Positions 45,850 to 54,957 of a stretch of 64,000 nt of DNA are shown in pieces. Under the pieces are notes generated by a model. It was given only the letters and a program-made list of their open reading frames with translations. It was not told where the DNA came from and made no database searches. The DNA comes from JAOTWJ01 sp036398175 (GTDB taxonomy: Bacteria > Gemmatimonadota > Gemmatimonadetes > Gemmatimonadales > GWC2-71-9). Within the stretch, counting starts at the first letter, position 1, and each line of letters begins with the position of its first letter. The translations under genes were made by a program, and so were the position numbers. Location: contig DASWHL010000137.1 of NCBI GenBank assembly GCA_036398175.1, forward strand, positions 10,653-74,652, given 5' to 3'.

Positions 45850-46782
45850 GTGGCGCCAAAACGACGCTGGACCATCCTTCTGGTGCCGCCAGGCGCGGGG
45901 GCGTCGCGCAGCGTGGACGTGCCGGCGCGCGCGTTCGGATGGACGGTGGGCGTGGGCAGCGTGCTGGCGGTGGGCCTCCTGATCTTCGCCGGCATCACGA
46001 CAACCAAGTCCATCAACCTGACCCGGCTCGATCGTCTCGAGCGCACCAACGCGCTCCTCGGACAGGAGCTCGACATCGCACGCGGGCAGCTCGCGCAGTT
46101 CCAGGACACCATCGCCGCCATCTCGCGGCGGGACCGCCAGGTCCGGCTCCTCGCCGGCCTCGAGCCACTCGACGCCGACGTGCAGCTCGCGGGCATCGGT
46201 GGACCGGTGGGCGACTGGTCGGAGCGGGAGCAGCTGCTCGCCGAGGGAGAAGTGGGCCGGGCGGCCCTCGACCTCCGCCTCGATCTCGACGGCCTGATCC
46301 GGCGCGCGAGCCTCGTGGCGGGCTCCTTCACGGAAGCGGCCGAGAGCCTCACCTCCCATAACGACCGCCTGTCGCGCACGCCGTCCATCATGCCCACGGC
46401 CGGGTACCTCTCGAGCCGGTTCGCCCACGCCCGCCTGCACCCCATCTTCCACGAGGAGCGGCCGCATCCGGGCATTGACATCTCGGCGCCCATGGGCACG
46501 CCCATCCTCGCCTCGGCCGGCGGGACCGTCATCCAGGTCGGCACCGGCACCGGCTACGGCATGATGGTCACCATCGAGCACGGCTACGGCCTGGTGACCC
46601 GCTACGCGCACCTTTCGAAGGCGCTCGTGCGCGTGGGCCAGCGCATCCAGCGCGGCACCGAGATCGCCCTCGTGGGGAACACGGGAATCGTGACGGCCCC
46701 GCACCTCCACTACGAAGTGATCGTAAACGGGAAGCAGCAGGATCCCCTCAAGTACGTGTTCCCCGAGACGATCGTGGATTGA
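45850..46782 (+). CDS. M23-family peptidoglycan endopeptidase, membrane-anchored
   Basis: 310 residues from a GTG with GAGG five bases upstream. A short basic cytoplasmic end (VAPKRRWTILLVPPGAG) is followed by one membrane helix (about 25-50), a coiled-coil region (about 55-190), and a C-terminal LytM/M23 domain with the metal ligands H and D in HPGIDISAPMGTPILAS and HLHYEVIV. It should cut cross-link peptides or regulate such enzymes in the periplasm. Longer starts at 45745 and 45769 are disfavoured because they coincide with promoter boxes. The next gene begins inside its stop (TTGA). Confidence 0.85.
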   Translation: MAPKRRWTILLVPPGAGASRSVDVPARAFGWTVGVGSVLAVGLLIFAGITTTKSINLTRLDRLERTNALLGQELDIARGQLAQFQDTIAAISRRDRQVRLLAGLEPLDADVQLAGIGGPVGDWSEREQLLAEGEVGRAALDLRLDLDGLIRRASLVAGSFTEAAESLTSHNDRLSRTPSIMPTAGYLSSRFAHARLHPIFHEERPHPGIDISAPMGTPILASAGGTVIQVGTGTGYGMMVTIEHGYGLVTRYAHLSKALVRVGQRIQRGTEIALVGNTGIVTAPHLHYEVIVNGKQQDPLKYVFPETIVD

Positions 46783-47561
46783 GGCAGACCGGCCCCTCTC
46801 TGAAAACCAGCCGACCCCTGTGCCCGGCGCTCATGCTCGCGGGGGCGCTTGGCGCGTGTACGGACGCCCCGGTGCCCGTCCGGATCCGCGTGACGCTGGA
46901 CGGCGCGCCCGTTCCCGGCGTCGAGGTCACGGCCTTCCCCTACCATCCGTCCCGCCTGCTCGACTCGCTGGCCGCCGCCCACGACGTGCCCCGGCCCGCC
47001 TTCGACAGCCTGGAGCGCGTGCTGCTGGCCTTTACGATCGCCGCCCCCGCCCCGGAGGACACCGTGGACGGAAACCTCCGGGCCACGCGCGACAGTGTGG
47101 CGGCGCTCGCGGACTCCCTCCGGGCCGCCGACCGCCGGTCGCGCGGCTATCCGGAGGCCTATCGCCGCTTCCGCCAGCTCTACGGCAGGCTGGTGCAGCG
47201 GTCGGCCGCGCGCGACGCCGCGCGGCGCGGTGACCGGGACCCGCTTCGGGCCCTGGCGCTGCGCGTGGGCAGGGCGGCGGATTCGGTCCGCGCGTGGGAG
47301 CATGGGGCCTACGTGGCCTTCGATTCCGCGGCCGCCCTCGCGGAGGTTCGCGTGGGCCGGCCACCGGCCGCCGGTGTGACCGACGCGGAAGGCTGGGTGA
47401 CGCTGGCGTTGGGCCCGGGAGCCTGGTGGCTCGACGCGCGCCGGGACCACCCGGAGAATCCCTTCGCCGAATACGTGTGGGAACAGGCCGTCGTGGCGGC
47501 CGGGCTCCCGTTCCGCGTCCCACTCTCGGAACACACGGCGCGCCTGACCTGGCGCCACTAG
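46779..47561 (+). CDS. Lipoprotein with possible carboxypeptidase-regulatory-like fold
   Basis: 260 residues, TTG start overlapping the M23 stop. Lipobox LAGALGAC (Cys near residue 27) predicts a lipoprotein. The mature part begins VPVRIRVTLDGAPVPGVEVTAF, the start of a CarboxypepD_reg-like beta sandwich, followed by a helical middle rich in Arg/Ala and a second strand region ending in LTWRH. No specific family recognised. Co-transcription with the M23 peptidase points to cell-envelope work. Confidence 0.65.
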   Translation: MRQTGPSLKTSRPLCPALMLAGALGACTDAPVPVRIRVTLDGAPVPGVEVTAFPYHPSRLLDSLAAAHDVPRPAFDSLERVLLAFTIAAPAPEDTVDGNLRATRDSVAALADSLRAADRRSRGYPEAYRRFRQLYGRLVQRSAARDAARRGDRDPLRALALRVGRAADSVRAWEHGAYVAFDSAAALAEVRVGRPPAAGVTDAEGWVTLALGPGAWWLDARRDHPENPFAEYVWEQAVVAAGLPFRVPLSEHTARLTWRH

Positions 47562-47628
47562 GACATCGGCGCCCACCGCGACGCGGCGACGGCATTACGT
47601 CGTTGGTGAAGCGCGCGACCGAAACGCA

Positions 47629-47664
47629 ACAGTGCCCCGAGAACCGCAGTCCCCGGGGCACTGT
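47629..47664. terminator. Terminator hairpin between convergent genes
   Basis: An 11-bp perfect stem ACAGTGCCCCG/CGGGGCACTGT with a 14-base loop. On the minus strand it is followed by TTT, so it best ends the five-gene envelope operon that stops at 47701; it also serves the plus-strand lipoprotein. Confidence 0.6.
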
Positions 47665-47700
47665 CACCATTCGGCGGGCACGACCGGCCCGGCGTACGAC

Positions 47701-48792
47701 CTACCGATAGACGCCCACGCCCTTCCGAACCGCCTCGGGCACCACGGCGCTCCACACCACGTTCGGACCGAAGCCCGTGGTGGCTTTCGGACTCAAGGTC
47801 ACCACGAACGACGCGAACCCCCGGTACGCCGACGAATCCGCCGACGCCGTGAGCGCGAGCGTGCACGTCCCCGCCACGTCGGAACCCGACACGCAATTCC
47901 GGATCTGCGCCGGTACGACGGTCTGATCGCGACGCGGATCGAACCCGATGAGCACGCGCGCGTCGTCAGTGTCCACGTCGGTCAGGTCCGCGCGCTCGGG
48001 ATACGTGGTGCGCAACACGTCCACCATGGTCCCGGCGTCGTTGTCGTCCACAAGGTACCCCTGATACACGAAGCCCTCGGGCGGACGGCCGAGCCCCTGG
48101 AGCTCCACCGAGACTTCGTCCCCGCGGAACCCACCGACCAGCCGCGAGCTGACGATCGTGAACACGAAGTCGTCATCCGCGGCGGACGCGATCGTATCCG
48201 TGACCAGCGTCCCCTCACCGGCCGGGCCGCCGAAGTTGCCGAAGAACAAAGCGCCGGCCCCCTCAACCTCGAAGCGGCGCCACAGGAACTGCCCGGTCCC
48301 GCTGCCGTCGAGGCTCACCACGGCCGAGTTGAGGCCCGTGGCGCCCGTCGAGGCCATCCGCGCCACCACCGAGAACACGGCGGGATCGGTGGGTCCGGCA
48401 TAGGTGTCCACGTTCGCGATCACCGTGGTGTCCTGAACCTGGATCACCTCCTCGGTGACCGGGTCGGGCACCGGGACGCCGGCATCCAGCGAGTCACGCA
48501 GGAAAATCTCGAGCACGTTGCCGGTCAGCTTGACGTATCCCGTCGCGCTCGTGTCCGCGGCCCAGAACGTGTAGCCGCCGCTCGCCAGCGCCGCCAGGTT
48601 GCGAAGCGTGAATGCCACGGTGTCCGCGCCGACGGTCGCGACGCTCCCTCCCGGAATCAGGCCGAGGGCCGCGAAGGCGCGGAAGTCATAGGAGGGTGGG
48701 CCGATCGGCGCCGTCACGTAGGCCCGGTCCTCCTGGCACGCCGCGAGACCGGCGAGCCCCGCGGCGATCAGCATGCTAGAGCGAATCCGCAT
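47701..48792 (-). CDS. Lipoprotein of unknown function
   Basis: 363 residues. Lipobox LAGLAACQ gives a lipidated cysteine near residue 19. The mature part alternates strands and has many TxVxxV stretches, e.g. SVATVGADTVAFTLRN and AGTCTLALTASADSS, like a secreted beta-rich adhesin or stalk. No family recognised. Last gene of the five-gene minus-strand envelope operon. GGAGGG precedes the ATG; the upstream frame is rejected. Confidence 0.7.
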   Translation of the reverse strand: MRIRSSMLIAAGLAGLAACQEDRAYVTAPIGPPSYDFRAFAALGLIPGGSVATVGADTVAFTLRNLAALASGGYTFWAADTSATGYVKLTGNVLEIFLRDSLDAGVPVPDPVTEEVIQVQDTTVIANVDTYAGPTDPAVFSVVARMASTGATGLNSAVVSLDGSGTGQFLWRRFEVEGAGALFFGNFGGPAGEGTLVTDTIASAADDDFVFTIVSSRLVGGFRGDEVSVELQGLGRPPEGFVYQGYLVDDNDAGTMVDVLRTTYPERADLTDVDTDDARVLIGFDPRRDQTVVPAQIRNCVSGSDVAGTCTLALTASADSSAYRGFASFVVTLSPKATTGFGPNVVWSAVVPEAVRKGVGVYR

Positions 48793-48793
48793 C

Positions 48794-49522
48794 TCAGCGC
48801 CCTCCCGGCGTGAAGGTGAAGCCGAGCACGACCTGGATGTTGTGCGCGGTTCCGCTGAAGGGCTCCTGGGACGGGAGGACTTCGGGGAACCGAACCGGCT
48901 GGTTGAAGCTGCCGGAGGACACGGTCCAGTCATACGCGAGGGCCTGCACTTCCAGGTTCGCACGGTCGTAGCGCGTGAAGATGAAGTCGCGCGCCTCGAG
49001 CCGCACGGACGTCGCGGAGCCAGCCTGGAAATCGAACCCCGCGCCGGCACTGAATGCCCAGTTCGTGAAATGCGTGTTGCCCCTGGCCGCTTGCGGGTCG
49101 AGATACATCGTATAGGCACCCGCGCTGCCGCTGAAGAACGGCTGGAACCGATTCCCAAACCGGAACTCGGCCAGCAAGTGGTATTGGGCGACCGTCACCG
49201 GATACTGCACGCCGAAGATGAACGTCTCACCCTCGGGATTGAGGTCCGACGAGGATCCGCCAAACGACATCTCGACCGGGAAGTAGCTCGAGTCGGTCTG
49301 CGGGCGCGCGAAGTCCACCAGCAGTCCGATCCCGAGGTTCTTGGTGACAGAGTAGACCGCGTCCATCCCGAATCCCACCCCGGGCTTCAAACCGGTCGCG
49401 TCCTTGTACATCGTGTACCCGGCGCGCGGCCCGACGCGGAAGCTTCCAGAGCCGTCCTGCGCGACCGCGGGGCCCGCGGTCAGCGCCAGAGCGGCGGCTC
49501 CCAGCACCAGTTTACGCAGCAT
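48794..49522 (-). CDS. Outer-membrane beta-barrel protein
   Basis: 242 residues with a signal peptide ending near PAVAQ. Starting SGSFRVGPRAGYTMYKDATG it has strands with alternating aromatic/hydrophobic residues and ends in LGFTFTPGGR, characteristic of an eight-stranded OmpA-like barrel. Stop one base before the next lipoprotein start. A longer upstream frame is discarded because it lacks a signal. Confidence 0.7.
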   Translation of the reverse strand: MLRKLVLGAAALALTAGPAVAQDGSGSFRVGPRAGYTMYKDATGLKPGVGFGMDAVYSVTKNLGIGLLVDFARPQTDSSYFPVEMSFGGSSSDLNPEGETFIFGVQYPVTVAQYHLLAEFRFGNRFQPFFSGSAGAYTMYLDPQAARGNTHFTNWAFSAGAGFDFQAGSATSVRLEARDFIFTRYDRANLEVQALAYDWTVSSGSFNQPVRFPEVLPSQEPFSGTAHNIQVVLGFTFTPGGR

Positions 49523-49595
49523 CAGCCAATCTCCGATGCGTTCTGAGCCCGGGGGGTGGGGCGCCGAGGGTGGCACCCCACCCCCCCCGCTCTGG

Positions 49596-50702
49596 TCAGT
49601 TACCACCCAACTCGAACGAGAAGACCTGCACGTTCTGCAATTCGCCCATGCTGGTGTACGCGTAGTCGAAGCTCAACGCGCGCCCGAAGACCGGCAGGCG
49701 CAAACCGCCGCCGAACGCCATCCCGTGGCTGAAGCTGCGGAAGTCCTCGTCGCTGCGCTCGTTCACGAACTTCTTGCCCGCCCGGAGAAACACGAACTGC
49801 CGGACGTTCACTTCGAGCCCGACCATGGACTGGAGATCCGTGTCCACGGCATCGTTCAGATCCACCGCGAGCTTCATCCCGACGCTGCTGCCGGGAGAGA
49901 AGAGGGCGTCGGGCGCCCCCATCAGATCGCTCACCACCGAGAACCGGAACGTCATCGGGAGCTGGTAGCTCTGGACGGCGTAGTTCACCGGCTGGGCAAC
50001 CGGGAAGGCCTCGGGCGTCGTAACGCGCCGCTTGGTGAGCGCCCCGGTCATGGCCGCCGAGTTGCCGATGTTCTGGAGCGACGCCCCGATGGACAACCCG
50101 TACAGGCCCGTATTGAACATCGTACCGAAATCCACGGCCCACCACGACGCCTGGGCGTCCGTGAGCCCCTCCTGGATGACCTTGCCGCTCGCGCCAACCA
50201 TGAGGCGGTCGGTCAGGCGGCGGCCGTAGTGCAGACCGAGGACGGTGCCCGTGTAGTCGAACACCGGGCCGAACGTCGGGCTGTCACCGGCCGGGAAGTC
50301 CTCGGAGGTCCGGAAGATGTCGCCGGACGAGAAGTTGATGTAGGACACGCCCAGCGCCCCGCCGAAGACCGGAATGGCCACGGCGGCGTAGGTGTGTTTG
50401 ATGTCCAGGTCGGCGTACAGCGGCGAGTACGAGAACGCCACGACGAGGCCGTCGGTGGAGCCGATGCCCGCCGGGTTCCAATACATCGCCGTCGCCCCGG
50501 ACGCGAGGCCCGTGTAGGCCCCGGCGAGCGCCTGCGCGCGCGCCCCGACGCCGATCTCGAGGAAGTTGGCGCCGCGCGCCGCCACCCGCGTGGTACCCTC
50601 GTCCACCTGTGGAATGAGGAAACTACCCTGCGTCTGGGCGGACAACCCGCCGCCGCAGAGGAGCGTCAACGCTACGATGGCCGTAATAGGTCGCATCTTC
50701 AT
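49596..50702 (-). CDS. PorV/PorQ-family outer-membrane protein
   Basis: 368 residues with signal peptide ending near GLSAQ. FLEIGVGARAQALAGAYTGLASGATAMYWNPAG is split by me into the well known PorV start: GARAxALGGAYT and the WNPAG turn. Barrel strands follow, including a region with TPEAFPVAQPVN and ending in FSFELGGN. In Bacteroidota, PorV (LptO) shuttles T9SS cargo to the PorU sortase. It lies 7 bp after the 1392-residue protein that has a T9SS-like C-terminus, so a related function is plausible here. AAGGGGGGC precedes the ATG. Confidence 0.85.
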   Translation of the reverse strand: MKMRPITAIVALTLLCGGGLSAQTQGSFLIPQVDEGTTRVAARGANFLEIGVGARAQALAGAYTGLASGATAMYWNPAGIGSTDGLVVAFSYSPLYADLDIKHTYAAVAIPVFGGALGVSYINFSSGDIFRTSEDFPAGDSPTFGPVFDYTGTVLGLHYGRRLTDRLMVGASGKVIQEGLTDAQASWWAVDFGTMFNTGLYGLSIGASLQNIGNSAAMTGALTKRRVTTPEAFPVAQPVNYAVQSYQLPMTFRFSVVSDLMGAPDALFSPGSSVGMKLAVDLNDAVDTDLQSMVGLEVNVRQFVFLRAGKKFVNERSDEDFRSFSHGMAFGGGLRLPVFGRALSFDYAYTSMGELQNVQVFSFELGGN

Positions 50703-50709
50703 GCCCCCC

Positions 50710-53700
50710 TTATCGCGACTGACCGCGGATGACGACGAACTTGCCGCGGGCCGTCACCGGTGCGCTGGTGGGGTCCGTCGGATTCGACGGGGCCGTTATG
50801 ACCCAGATATAGAGGCCGCTGGCGATATCAATGTCCTCGCGCGACTTCAGGTTCCAGAACAGATCCCCCGTCCCGGTGAGGTCGTCCGCGGTCCACGAGA
50901 TCTGCTGGACGAACTGGCCAGCGACCGTGTACACCCGGAGCGCACCCGTGGGAGGCACGTTGGTGAACAGCACCCGTGAATCGGCGATGGTCGTCTGATA
51001 GCTCGAAAACACGACGAACGGGTTCGGCACGACGCGCACGGCGGCGAGCGTGGAGTCCGTCACCTCCGTGATTTCCGTGCCCGCCACGGGGGCCGTCAGG
51101 TCGAACACCCAGCGGTCCGTCGGGCTGAAGCCGAGGTTGTACTCGAACTGGACGCTGTCCCCGGCACTGGTCGCGAGCCAGCCCGACGAGCCCAGGATGT
51201 TGGGGCCGAGCGGATTGCAGAACGGCGGGTTCGGCTGGTTGCAGCCGATCGTGGCGCCCGTGAACGTTACCTGGGGGTTGGTCACCCTCAGGGGTTGCAA
51301 CGAGCCGTCGAGCACGACGTTCGCGCCCTCCGTCGAGTCGCGGGTGACCGTTTCGATGAAGTACAGTAGATCACCGGGCACCCACTCGTCCGCGGGAATC
51401 CCGACGCGGAGCGTGTCCGCGTTCCGGCCGAGCCGGTAGGTGTTGGCGACGCTCGCACCCTGCGTCATCGTCCGCCGCACCATGGCGATGGACACGTCCC
51501 GCCCGAACGTCGTGTTGCGGATCGTGAACGGCGCCTTGACCGCGACCAGGTCCTGCTGGGTCACGACCCCGGCCGCCAGCCCGGCATCGCTGAGCAACGT
51601 TGCGGTGGCCGCGTCGGTCAAGCCCGTGGACGCCACCGGCCGCCCCTGGAGCGCGGCCGTCAGCTCGGCCTCGGAACTCGCCCCGAGCGACGAGAGGCCG
51701 CGCGGCAAGCCGAACGCGTCCCCAGCCCATGAGATCATGTACTGACCGACCCCAAACGGGCCGCGGACGGAGTTCTGTTCACGCCACTGCGCCATGAACC
51801 GGTCCACGTTGCCGCGCGGGATCACGACCGCCGTGTCGGGCAGCCCCAGCAGTTGTCTCGTGGCGGCCCCTCGGTACGCCCGCTCCGTCGCCGAGTTGAA
51901 GGCCCCGGCGGTGGCATTGTTCGCCGCCACCGTGAAGCCCGGGAAATCCGCCAGCGCGAACACCCCGGTGGGCGTCGCGGCGTTCCCCGTGAGCGTGCGG
52001 CTCGCGAAAATCGGCGTCGAACCCGCCGCCACCACGAAGCCGAGTGCGTCGTACACGGTTTGCAGCCGGCGGAAGTTCCCCACCGTCGTGGCCGCTGAAC
52101 TGCTGGCCGCTCCGGACACCGGGAACTCGTCCGCCCCGTCGCGGAACAACGTGTCGCGCCGCACCACGGTGGACGTCCCGCCCGGCGCCGCGTTCACGAC
52201 GCGCGCCAGGATGACCCGCGTGCCGCACACCGTCCCCGCAGGGCCGCAGGCATCGTCCGCGATGATGCTGTCCCGCTCGACCGTGATCCGGTTGCCGAAC
52301 GCGATCTGATAGTTGCCCGGCGTCGGGGCGTCGCTCACGCCCACCGACAGCGGTACGGTCGCCTCCCCCAGAGCGGAGAACGAGATCTGCGCCGCCCGGT
52401 AGCCCGCGGCGCGGCTGGCCGGGATGTACACCGACAGCACGTTCGGGTCCGACGAAGACGAGCTGAGCGTGTTGCGGATGGTCGGCGCGAACGAGATGAC
52501 CGTGGGCCGGTCGTCCTCGTCAATCACCTGAAACTCGGCGCCACGGCTCTTGCCCACGACCGTGTAGACGTACGAGCGGCCGGGCGTGACCGTGTTGTCC
52601 GTGAACACGTTCGGCACGTCGCCGCTGTTGGCGTCCACGTCGAAGATGGCGTACGCCTGCCAGCCCAGACCGATGGATTGCCCGTTGACGTCCGTGACCG
52701 GATCCCCGACGCAGTTCCCGTCGCCGGTCCACGTGTTGCCCCCGTTGCACGACTTGTAGATCTCGATGGCCTCGAGGTTATCCGCGGCGCGCGCGGCCAT
52801 CTCGTCGGCCAGGCCCGGGTTCTTGGCCCGCAGCGTCGCGAAGGACGGGCTCGTTCGGACGTCCTCCGAGAGCTTCAGGAGGAACTGGTCCACCCACCGC
52901 TCCGGCGCGTCGTCGAAGAAGAACGTGACCTCCGGATCCTCACCCAGTTCCCCGATCGTCCCGGCCGTCACCTGCGTGGACGCGATCGTGACCGGCGGCG
53001 GGGCCTCGGGTGACAGGAAGAAGTTCATGTAGAGATCAATGGCGGCGTTGATGGACGCCCAGGTGCGGACCGAGTCGGCATCGCCCACGAACGCCACGAA
53101 CCACGACGTCGAGTCCCCCGCCGCCAGCGGGAACGGCCCGGCCGCGAGGATCCCACCCACGTTGCCGTAGGCGTTTTTCTGCCCGCCGGGGAACGTATCC
53201 GCCGACGCCACGACGCACCCCTGATCCGCGCACGAGTCGTAGTACAGCGTGTCGGGGGTCCCGTCCTTGTTGTAGTCCCACGTCGCCGCCGGCGGTCCCT
53301 GCTCGCCCGGCACGTACTTGTTGAACTTGCCCCGCTCCGTCGGGAAACCCTTGTTGCGGAACGTGATGAACGCCTCCCCGGGCGTGAGCGCCGCGGGATC
53401 GCGCCCGTCCAGCACGTTGGCCTCGGTGGAGGAGATCATCCCGAACGAGCGCTTGTCGTTCACGTTGTGCGTGGTCGCCCAGCAGCTGCCGAAGCCGCAC
53501 TGGTGCCCGTGATTGAACGTGATCGTGTCGCCCACCAGCGGATGGCCCGTGTTGTAGAACGGCGACGCCGGGTTGGAGAAGTGCTTGTTGCGGAGGTCGC
53601 CGATCGGGCTCTTGAGCACGATGATGGCGTTCCCGCCGTTGTTCATCCCCATGCCCGCGCTGGCGGTGCACCCCGGAACCCCGGCCGGTTGCCGCGCGCC

Positions 53701-54888
53701 CTCCGAGCACGGCCCCCCCACCGTCACGTGGCTCTGGTGGTACAGGGCCGTGGAGATCTCCGGCATGTAGTAATTGGAAAACGCCTGCCCACCACCAGGG
53801 CCCGCGCCGCCGGTCCCCGGCATGAAGCCGAGGTAGAGCGAGTCGTAGTCGAGCCCCACACCATAGACGTCCTCGGACCGGTTGATGACGGTCGCGCGGA
53901 TGAACACGGTGCTCGCATACGTCGGGACGCCGAAGTTGAACGCCTCGAACCGCCAGACGAGTCCCATGGGCCAGCCGGTCACCGTTGGGTCTCCCGATCC
54001 ACCCGGGATCACCGACCCGTACGAGCCCAGCACCTCGGTGAAGTGGTCGGAGGTCTCGCCGTACGTGCTGAAGTTGGTCCCCATGAAGGGACCGGCCCGT
54101 TTCAGGCTGTCCGGCACCTGCCAGAAGTCGAACCGGAACTCCGTGGGATCGGCATCGAAGAGGGCCTGGTACCCTTCGAGCGCGGTGGTCCGATCGCCAC
54201 CCCAGACGGGCGCCGCCGGGGCCCCCGGCCACGTGTCGGGGCAGTTGCTGGAGGCCAGCAGCGGCGCGCCGGACGCAAAGTTCCCGAAGTTCCCGTTGCC
54301 GAAGCCCCGGTGGTCGCGGCAACTGCCGTCGGACACCGCCGTAACGCCGCTGAACAGCTTCGACAGCGTCCCGTCGCGTGGGCCCCACTCGTACCGGCCC
54401 GAGAACAGGCCGAAATTGCTCAGATAGGTGTACCCGCCGCCCCTGGCGTTGGCGAGGGACGGGACGGCTTTCCGCGCCCTGGCCCAATCCGAGGCCGGGG
54501 CACCCGCCGCGAACAGCACCTCGAAGAACTGGAACGTGATCGTACCGCCGCCGCGCGCCGCCCGCACGTTCCAGTAGCAGAACCCGGAGAGCGGGTTGTC
54601 GCACGGCGAGTAGTTGTCGAGCGCGTACCCCAAGTTGCCGGACGCGTGCATGCCGGCGCCGGCGCCGTCGGCCCCGCCGAACAGACGGAATCCCCGCTCC
54701 CGCCGCGCCTGGGAAACATTGAAGTCTCCACCCGGCGCCCCGGCGGCGTCGAGGATCACGTCGCCGGTCAGGTCGCCCCGGCGCTGTGCCACCGCGTCGC
54801 CGAACGACAGGACGGAGAGCGCCCCGACGCCCAGCGCAAGCCCGGCCCGCCGGACGCGCTGCATCCACGATCGAATTCGCATAGTCAT
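50710..54888 (-). CDS. Large secreted protein with FlgD/T9SS-like C-terminal domain
   Basis: 1392 residues with a signal peptide (about 1-35, ending near DAVAQ). The body is beta-rich with no catalytic motif I can identify, and contains many cysteine pairs. The last ~80 residues (LRVYTVAGQFVQQI, then LFWNLKSREDIDIASGLYIWVITAP, then GKFVVIRG) follow the FlgD-Ig / type A sorting-domain pattern (G-x-x-V, W-x-G/L, ASGxY, K-F-x-x). It is preceded 69 bp upstream by the TonB receptor and followed by PorV. AGGAGC precedes the ATG. Function: probably a surface or secreted stalk/adhesin. Confidence 0.75.
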   Translation of the reverse strand: MTMRIRSWMQRVRRAGLALGVGALSVLSFGDAVAQRRGDLTGDVILDAAGAPGGDFNVSQARRERGFRLFGGADGAGAGMHASGNLGYALDNYSPCDNPLSGFCYWNVRAARGGGTITFQFFEVLFAAGAPASDWARARKAVPSLANARGGGYTYLSNFGLFSGRYEWGPRDGTLSKLFSGVTAVSDGSCRDHRGFGNGNFGNFASGAPLLASSNCPDTWPGAPAAPVWGGDRTTALEGYQALFDADPTEFRFDFWQVPDSLKRAGPFMGTNFSTYGETSDHFTEVLGSYGSVIPGGSGDPTVTGWPMGLVWRFEAFNFGVPTYASTVFIRATVINRSEDVYGVGLDYDSLYLGFMPGTGGAGPGGGQAFSNYYMPEISTALYHQSHVTVGGPCSEGARQPAGVPGCTASAGMGMNNGGNAIIVLKSPIGDLRNKHFSNPASPFYNTGHPLVGDTITFNHGHQCGFGSCWATTHNVNDKRSFGMISSTEANVLDGRDPAALTPGEAFITFRNKGFPTERGKFNKYVPGEQGPPAATWDYNKDGTPDTLYYDSCADQGCVVASADTFPGGQKNAYGNVGGILAAGPFPLAAGDSTSWFVAFVGDADSVRTWASINAAIDLYMNFFLSPEAPPPVTIASTQVTAGTIGELGEDPEVTFFFDDAPERWVDQFLLKLSEDVRTSPSFATLRAKNPGLADEMAARAADNLEAIEIYKSCNGGNTWTGDGNCVGDPVTDVNGQSIGLGWQAYAIFDVDANSGDVPNVFTDNTVTPGRSYVYTVVGKSRGAEFQVIDEDDRPTVISFAPTIRNTLSSSSSDPNVLSVYIPASRAAGYRAAQISFSALGEATVPLSVGVSDAPTPGNYQIAFGNRITVERDSIIADDACGPAGTVCGTRVILARVVNAAPGGTSTVVRRDTLFRDGADEFPVSGAASSSAATTVGNFRRLQTVYDALGFVVAAGSTPIFASRTLTGNAATPTGVFALADFPGFTVAANNATAGAFNSATERAYRGAATRQLLGLPDTAVVIPRGNVDRFMAQWREQNSVRGPFGVGQYMISWAGDAFGLPRGLSSLGASSEAELTAALQGRPVASTGLTDAATATLLSDAGLAAGVVTQQDLVAVKAPFTIRNTTFGRDVSIAMVRRTMTQGASVANTYRLGRNADTLRVGIPADEWVPGDLLYFIETVTRDSTEGANVVLDGSLQPLRVTNPQVTFTGATIGCNQPNPPFCNPLGPNILGSSGWLATSAGDSVQFEYNLGFSPTDRWVFDLTAPVAGTEITEVTDSTLAAVRVVPNPFVVFSSYQTTIADSRVLFTNVPPTGALRVYTVAGQFVQQISWTADDLTGTGDLFWNLKSREDIDIASGLYIWVITAPSNPTDPTSAPVTARGKFVVIRGQSR

Positions 54889-54957
54889 GACTGCTCCTAT
54901 GAATTCTCGGTCTGGGAGCGGGGGCGGCCCCACGCGGCCGCCCCTGCCCGTGACGTC

